NCBI GenBank assembly: GCA_023397245.1
Contig: JAEWUH010000083.1
Location: 1-16,119 of the forward strand
DNA length: 16,119 nucleotides
Direction: 5' to 3'
From: Bacillota bacterium
GTDB lineage: Bacteria > Bacillota > Clostridia > Oscillospirales > Acutalibacteraceae
Made by a program: the position numbers and the translations under genes. Of the stretch, positions 13,628 to 16,119 are shown piece by piece. Within the stretch, counting starts at the first letter, position 1. The number at the start of each line of letters is the position of its first letter. Below the pieces are notes generated by a model, which saw nothing but the letters and a program-made list of their open reading frames with translations, did not search any database and was not told where the DNA came from.

Positions 13628-14851
13628 ATGCAGTTTTTTAAGGGGATTCACCTCCATTTGAACAGTATGCTGAAAAGGGCTCTGGCTCTTGCGGTTATGA
13701 CCATTATTACGGTCAGCACGGTGGCAACCGTAGCGGCGGCTACCTGCAATGCAAACATCAATTATAACGGGGTAAGCAAGCGCATCCAGCTTTTCAGCAG
13801 CAACACAGAGGATATCCTCAATGCAGCCGGTATTAAAACCGGTTCACAGGATTTGATTCTACGCAGCGAAGCCCAGACCCCCGGAGGGGACATTAATATA
13901 ACCGTGAAAAGCGCATATCAGGTGAAGGTCAGTGAGGACGGTCAGGTAAAGGCCGTTACCGTGCATTACGGCGATACCGTAACGGACGCGCTGAGCGCGG
14001 CGGGCATCACTCCCGGAGCGAACGACAGCATTTCACCTTCCGCAGAAGCCACGGTTTCCAACGGAATGAATGTTCTGGTCAGCCGCAAATGCAATGTTAC
14101 AATCACCGCGGACGGGAAAACCAAAACTGTTACGGTCAGCCAGGGCAGCGTGGAAAAAGCGCTCGGCCAGGCCGGCATTACGGTAGACGGCGACGATCTC
14201 GTCAGCACGGTGAAAACGGCTGCGGTCAGCGAGGGCATGAAGCTTACGGTTTCCAGAGTGGCCTACAAAGAGGCTACCGCCGTGCAGAGCATTGCCTACA
14301 AGAGTACCAGCGTAAATGACAGCACTCTGCGCAAGGGCGTTAAGAAAATCCGTACAGCTGGTAAGAACGGCACCCAGAAGGTCGTAATGCGCCAGAAGCT
14401 GATAGACGGCAAGGTGGCGGGCAGCGAGCTGGTAAGCACCACAGTGGTGCAGCAGCCGGTTGACCAGGTGACTGTTGTGGGAACAAAGAAGATCTCCAGC
14501 GCTTACGCGTCCGTCAGTGGAGACGGTACGGTGGTTGACCAGAACGGGAACACGGTAAATTACAGCAAATGCATCTCCGGAAGATGCAGTGCCTACACGG
14601 GCGGAGGATGGACCTCCACCGGCAAGGCCGCTTCCTTCGGGCTGGTTGCCGTGAATCCTAAGGTCATTCCCTACGGCTCAAGGCTTTATATCTGTTCCCC
14701 GGACGGCAGGACCGTTTACGGTTACGCCACAGCGGCCGACACAGGCGGCGGCGTAATGTCCGGAAGCATTGTGGCCGACCTGTATTATAACAACGTCAGC
14801 CAGTGCCGGAACTTCGGCGTTCGCAACATGAGAATCTATATCCTGAAATAA
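13628..14851 (+). CDS. Secreted DUF348-G5-3D domain protein (YabE-like cell-wall enzyme)
   Basis: The protein has 407 residues. The ATG at 13628 follows AAGGGTG; the frame could open at 13544, but that start has no ribosome binding site and lies almost on the transcript start. A signal peptide or membrane anchor is at 17-38. Three DUF348 (ubiquitin-like) repeats follow at about 41-95, 96-153 and 154-210, then a G5 domain (about 211-287) and a 3D domain (about 315-407). The 3D fold is related to MltA-type lytic transglycosylases, so cleavage of peptidoglycan glycan strands is likely; G5 and DUF348 probably bind the wall. In the 3D domain Asp371 (DTGGG) and Asp384 (ADLYY) are kept, but the first of the three name-giving aspartates is Asn343 (VNPKVIPYG). 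Cysteines at 315, 320, 356 and 393 could form disulfides. It is monocistronic with a very strong promoter. Close relatives include B. subtilis YabE and resuscitation factors. Confidence 0.9.
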   Translation: MQFFKGIHLHLNSMLKRALALAVMTIITVSTVATVAAATCNANINYNGVSKRIQLFSSNTEDILNAAGIKTGSQDLILRSEAQTPGGDINITVKSAYQVKVSEDGQVKAVTVHYGDTVTDALSAAGITPGANDSISPSAEATVSNGMNVLVSRKCNVTITADGKTKTVTVSQGSVEKALGQAGITVDGDDLVSTVKTAAVSEGMKLTVSRVAYKEATAVQSIAYKSTSVNDSTLRKGVKKIRTAGKNGTQKVVMRQKLIDGKVAGSELVSTTVVQQPVDQVTVVGTKKISSAYASVSGDGTVVDQNGNTVNYSKCISGRCSAYTGGGWTSTGKAASFGLVAVNPKVIPYGSRLYICSPDGRTVYGYATAADTGGGVMSGSIVADLYYNNVSQCRNFGVRNMRIYILK

Positions 14852-14879
14852 AAGGGGAGCGGGCAACCGCTCCTTTTTT
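14851..14879 (+). terminator. Terminator of the 3D-domain gene
   Basis: GGAGCGG (14856-14862) / CCGCTCC (14867-14873) close a GCAA tetraloop, extended by G.T/A-T pairs and followed by six T. It begins at the stop codon. Confidence 0.9.
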
Positions 14880-14902
14880 GCGTACCGAAGGCAATGTTTA
14901 GC

Positions 14903-14996
14903 CGTGCAGGGATTCCCCCCAGCCGGTGAGTCCTTTTCGCTGCGGCGGAGAATCTCTCTGTTATCTGCGGATGACATCTCCCTTTAACAAGGGAGA
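14903..14996 (-). repeat. Degenerate interspersed repeat (REP/MITE-like)
   Basis: Read on the minus strand it opens with a perfect 8-bp hairpin, TCTCCCTT/AAGGGAGA (14996-14977, 4-base loop), then ATGTC, a purine-rich GAGAGATTCTCC, a GC-rich stretch and GGGGGGAATCC. This order resembles short noncoding repeats I recall as frequent in Oscillospiraceae genomes. That recollection is not checked here. A 10-base inverted copy of GAGAGATTCT lies at 15273-15282. No gene is present. Confidence 0.45.
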
Positions 14997-15077
14997 CTAG
15001 AAAAAGGGCGATACATCCTGATTTAAACAAAAGCACAAAGTTAAATGTTTTACCGCCAATGAAAACCCTATAGAAAA

Positions 15078-15205
15078 TTGACACAACCGAGGTTAGATGG
15101 GAATACTCGGGGGATGCAAGGAGGATTGGATGGAGCCCTCCCTCCGGGAATTACCAATCCCCTTTGCCGGGACTTTGCATACTTTCGTCCCGGAACGAAA
15201 GTATG
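15078..15205 (+). other. Multi-hairpin element with two mutually exclusive stems
   Basis: TTGACA (15078-15083) with AATACT (15102-15107) 18 bases on may be a promoter. Then come stems CCGAG/CTCGG (15087-15110) and GCAAGGAGGATTGG (15116-15129) / CCAATCCCCTTTGC (15154-15167; one G.U, one mismatch). Next are two perfect stems: CCGGGAC (15167-15173) / GTCCCGG (15187-15193), and CATACTTTCGT (15178-15188) / ACGAAAGTATG (15195-15205). These two share 15187-15188 and interleave, so only one can form fully. The rest of 15206-15424 has no gene I can support. Confidence 0.5.
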
Positions 15206-15424
15206 GGCCTGCCCGGCCTGAGGGCAACTAAATACTTAATCAATTTTACTTAGACACAAAGAACCTGCGGTGGAGAGATTCTACCGGGCAACTATCGTGA
15301 AGTGGCAAAGGATGCTCACGTCAGCAATGGAGAGATTTTTGCAAGTGCTTTCGAATACTGTTCGATTTTCAGACACATGAAAAAGAAAAACAAGAAAAAT
15401 TTTTGGAAAAATCAGGATTTCCTC

Positions 15425-15472
15425 TTGTAATTTATAGAACATATGTGTTATTATATAGCCATAGAACATATG
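15425..15472 (+). promoter_or_regulatory. Promoter with 12-base direct repeats flanking the -10
   Basis: TTGTAA (15425-15430), an 18-bp spacer and TATTAT (15449-15454). ATAGAACATATG occurs at 15434-15445, within the spacer, and again at 15461-15472, just after the start region. Repeats bracketing a -10 suggest a repressor site. The start is near 15461, about 82 bases before the ATG at 15543. Confidence 0.5.
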
Positions 15473-15542
15473 AACGATGCCGGCGTGCCGGTACGTACAG
15501 GCGGAACCCTCTGCAGGGCAGCCGGAAAGGCAGGACTTTAAA

Positions 15543-15836
15543 ATGATTGGTATTACCGGAGTTGCATTGTTGGCGTTTACGGTGGTTCTCTGCCGAAAGT
15601 ACCGTCCCAGATCGCAGGAAAGCTTTGTGCTCTGCGGGCTGGCCGCGGCAATGGGGCTGATGGCCCTGGTTTCCGGCCCCGCGGGCTGGAAGGTTCAGCT
15701 GATCCAATGCACGCTGCAGGCAGTAGTGGGGTTTTGCTGCTTTGCGCAGCTCCGGCGTGAAAGCATCCTGCGTACCCGCCGCCGCGCCCTGCATCTGCAC
15801 CGCGCGCCCCGCAGCAGCATGAAATCCTGCGCGTAA
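15543..15836 (+). CDS. Small membrane protein, unknown
   Basis: The protein has 97 residues. The ATG at 15543 has AGGA 7 bases upstream; the frame extends to 15477 but without a ribosome binding site and through GC hairpins. Hydrophobic helices are at about 2-17, 27-44 and 49-66, then a strongly basic, Arg/His-rich tail (about 68-90) that should lie in the cytoplasm. It has four cysteines before the tail, two of them adjacent (FCC). I do not recognise the family. It is followed within 10 bases by the promoter of another membrane protein gene, so the two are neighbours but probably separate transcripts. Confidence 0.6.
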   Translation: MIGITGVALLAFTVVLCRKYRPRSQESFVLCGLAAAMGLMALVSGPAGWKVQLIQCTLQAVVGFCCFAQLRRESILRTRRRALHLHRAPRSSMKSCA

Positions 15837-15842
15837 CTCTGC

Positions 15843-15871
15843 TTGACAAGCCTGCCGTATTGAGTTATATT
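15843..15871 (+). promoter_or_regulatory. Sigma-A promoter of the last (partial) gene
   Basis: TTGACA (15843-15848), a 17-bp spacer and TATATT (15866-15871). It starts 6 bases after the preceding stop codon. The transcript would start near 15878, about 32 bases before the TTG start. Confidence 0.8.
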
Positions 15872-15909
15872 TTAGACGGAATAATAATCATTGGCAGGGG
15901 GCGTTCTTT

Positions 15910-16119
15910 TTGACTTATGTTTATGCCGCGATGTGGTTCGCGGTGGGATTGATCCTGATTTTTCGCATGGCCAGAGAGAACCGCATCTTTTACGCCGCGG
16001 GCGCCTTCTTTTTTCTGCTGGGCGGCTGGTGGCTCGCCAACGCGATCTTTCCGGGCGCGAACCTGTTTGCGGGCGTCTGGGGCTGGGTACTGCGCGGAAT
16101 TACTGCGGTCGCGCTGATT
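15910..16119 (+). CDS. Membrane protein, unknown, 3' part outside window
   Basis: An open frame of 70 codons runs to the window end without a stop. The start is taken as TTG at 15910 because AGGGGG (15896-15901) lies 8 bases before it and the promoter is just upstream. The next ATG, at codon 8, is less well spaced. The translation begins LTYVYAAMWFAVGLILIF, then a short basic loop (RMARENR), a second aromatic helix with FFFLLGGWWLAN, and the start of a third helix. It is an integral membrane protein by composition. Family not recognised; too little is present to say more. Confidence 0.65.
   Translation, partial: MTYVYAAMWFAVGLILIFRMARENRIFYAAGAFFFLLGGWWLANAIFPGANLFAGVWGWVLRGITAVALI

Noticed and set aside
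15206..15420. Group II intron or transposon end in the last intergenic region
   Set aside because: No domain V motif, reverse transcriptase, transposase or clear terminal repeats could be found.

Overview
The window looks like chromosomal DNA of a Gram-positive anaerobe of the class Clostridia, most likely an Oscillospiraceae/Ruminococcaceae-type organism. The grounds are sigma-A promoters close to consensus, AGGAGG-type ribosome binding sites, an rplM-rpsI pair, a Firmicute-style BirA box before bioY, a Thermotoga-like DAHP synthase, a YabE-like DUF348/G5/3D protein, and moderate GC with AT-rich intergenic gaps. Genus-level placement is not possible from this sequence alone.

Layout. (1) 1-3107: the 3' end of a 23S rRNA with its own terminator, a small zinc-ribbon membrane protein, a methyl-accepting chemotaxis protein on the minus strand behind a sigma-D-like promoter, and then a 5S rRNA that sits about 2.9 kb from the 23S and has its own promoter and terminator. 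(2) 3137-6858: a minus-strand CrtI-type FAD oxidoreductase, a divergent DAHP synthase (aroF), and bioY under an evident BirA operator. (3) 6859-8134: a 360-base leader/intergenic stretch, then rplM-rpsI. (4) 8143-10311: a compact redox operon with a TetR regulator, a four-helix bis-heme membrane protein fused to an FMN-binding domain, and a nitroreductase-family flavoprotein. (5) 10354-12972: a two-gene ABC-2 exporter followed by a BmrR-like MerR regulator. The exporter promoter has the 19-bp spacer and dyad typical of MerR-controlled promoters. (6) 12973-14879: 650 bases of highly structured, AT-rich noncoding DNA, then a secreted DUF348-G5-3D cell-wall protein with a perfect consensus promoter. 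(7) 14880-16119: repeat-like hairpin DNA, including an element with two mutually exclusive perfect hairpins, then a small membrane protein gene and the start of a second membrane protein gene that runs off the window.

How it works together. Most genes are housekeeping or single transcription units with clear promoters and terminators. The two accessory modules each carry their own regulator. The TetR module looks like a membrane electron-transfer path: cytosolic flavoprotein or reductant, two stacked b hemes, then extracytoplasmic covalently bound FMN. The MerR module looks like a drug- or stress-sensing exporter circuit. Several start codons differ from the longest open frame because a promoter lies inside the longer frame or a ribosome binding site favours a downstream start. 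I see no CRISPR array, insertion sequence, tRNA or prophage gene.
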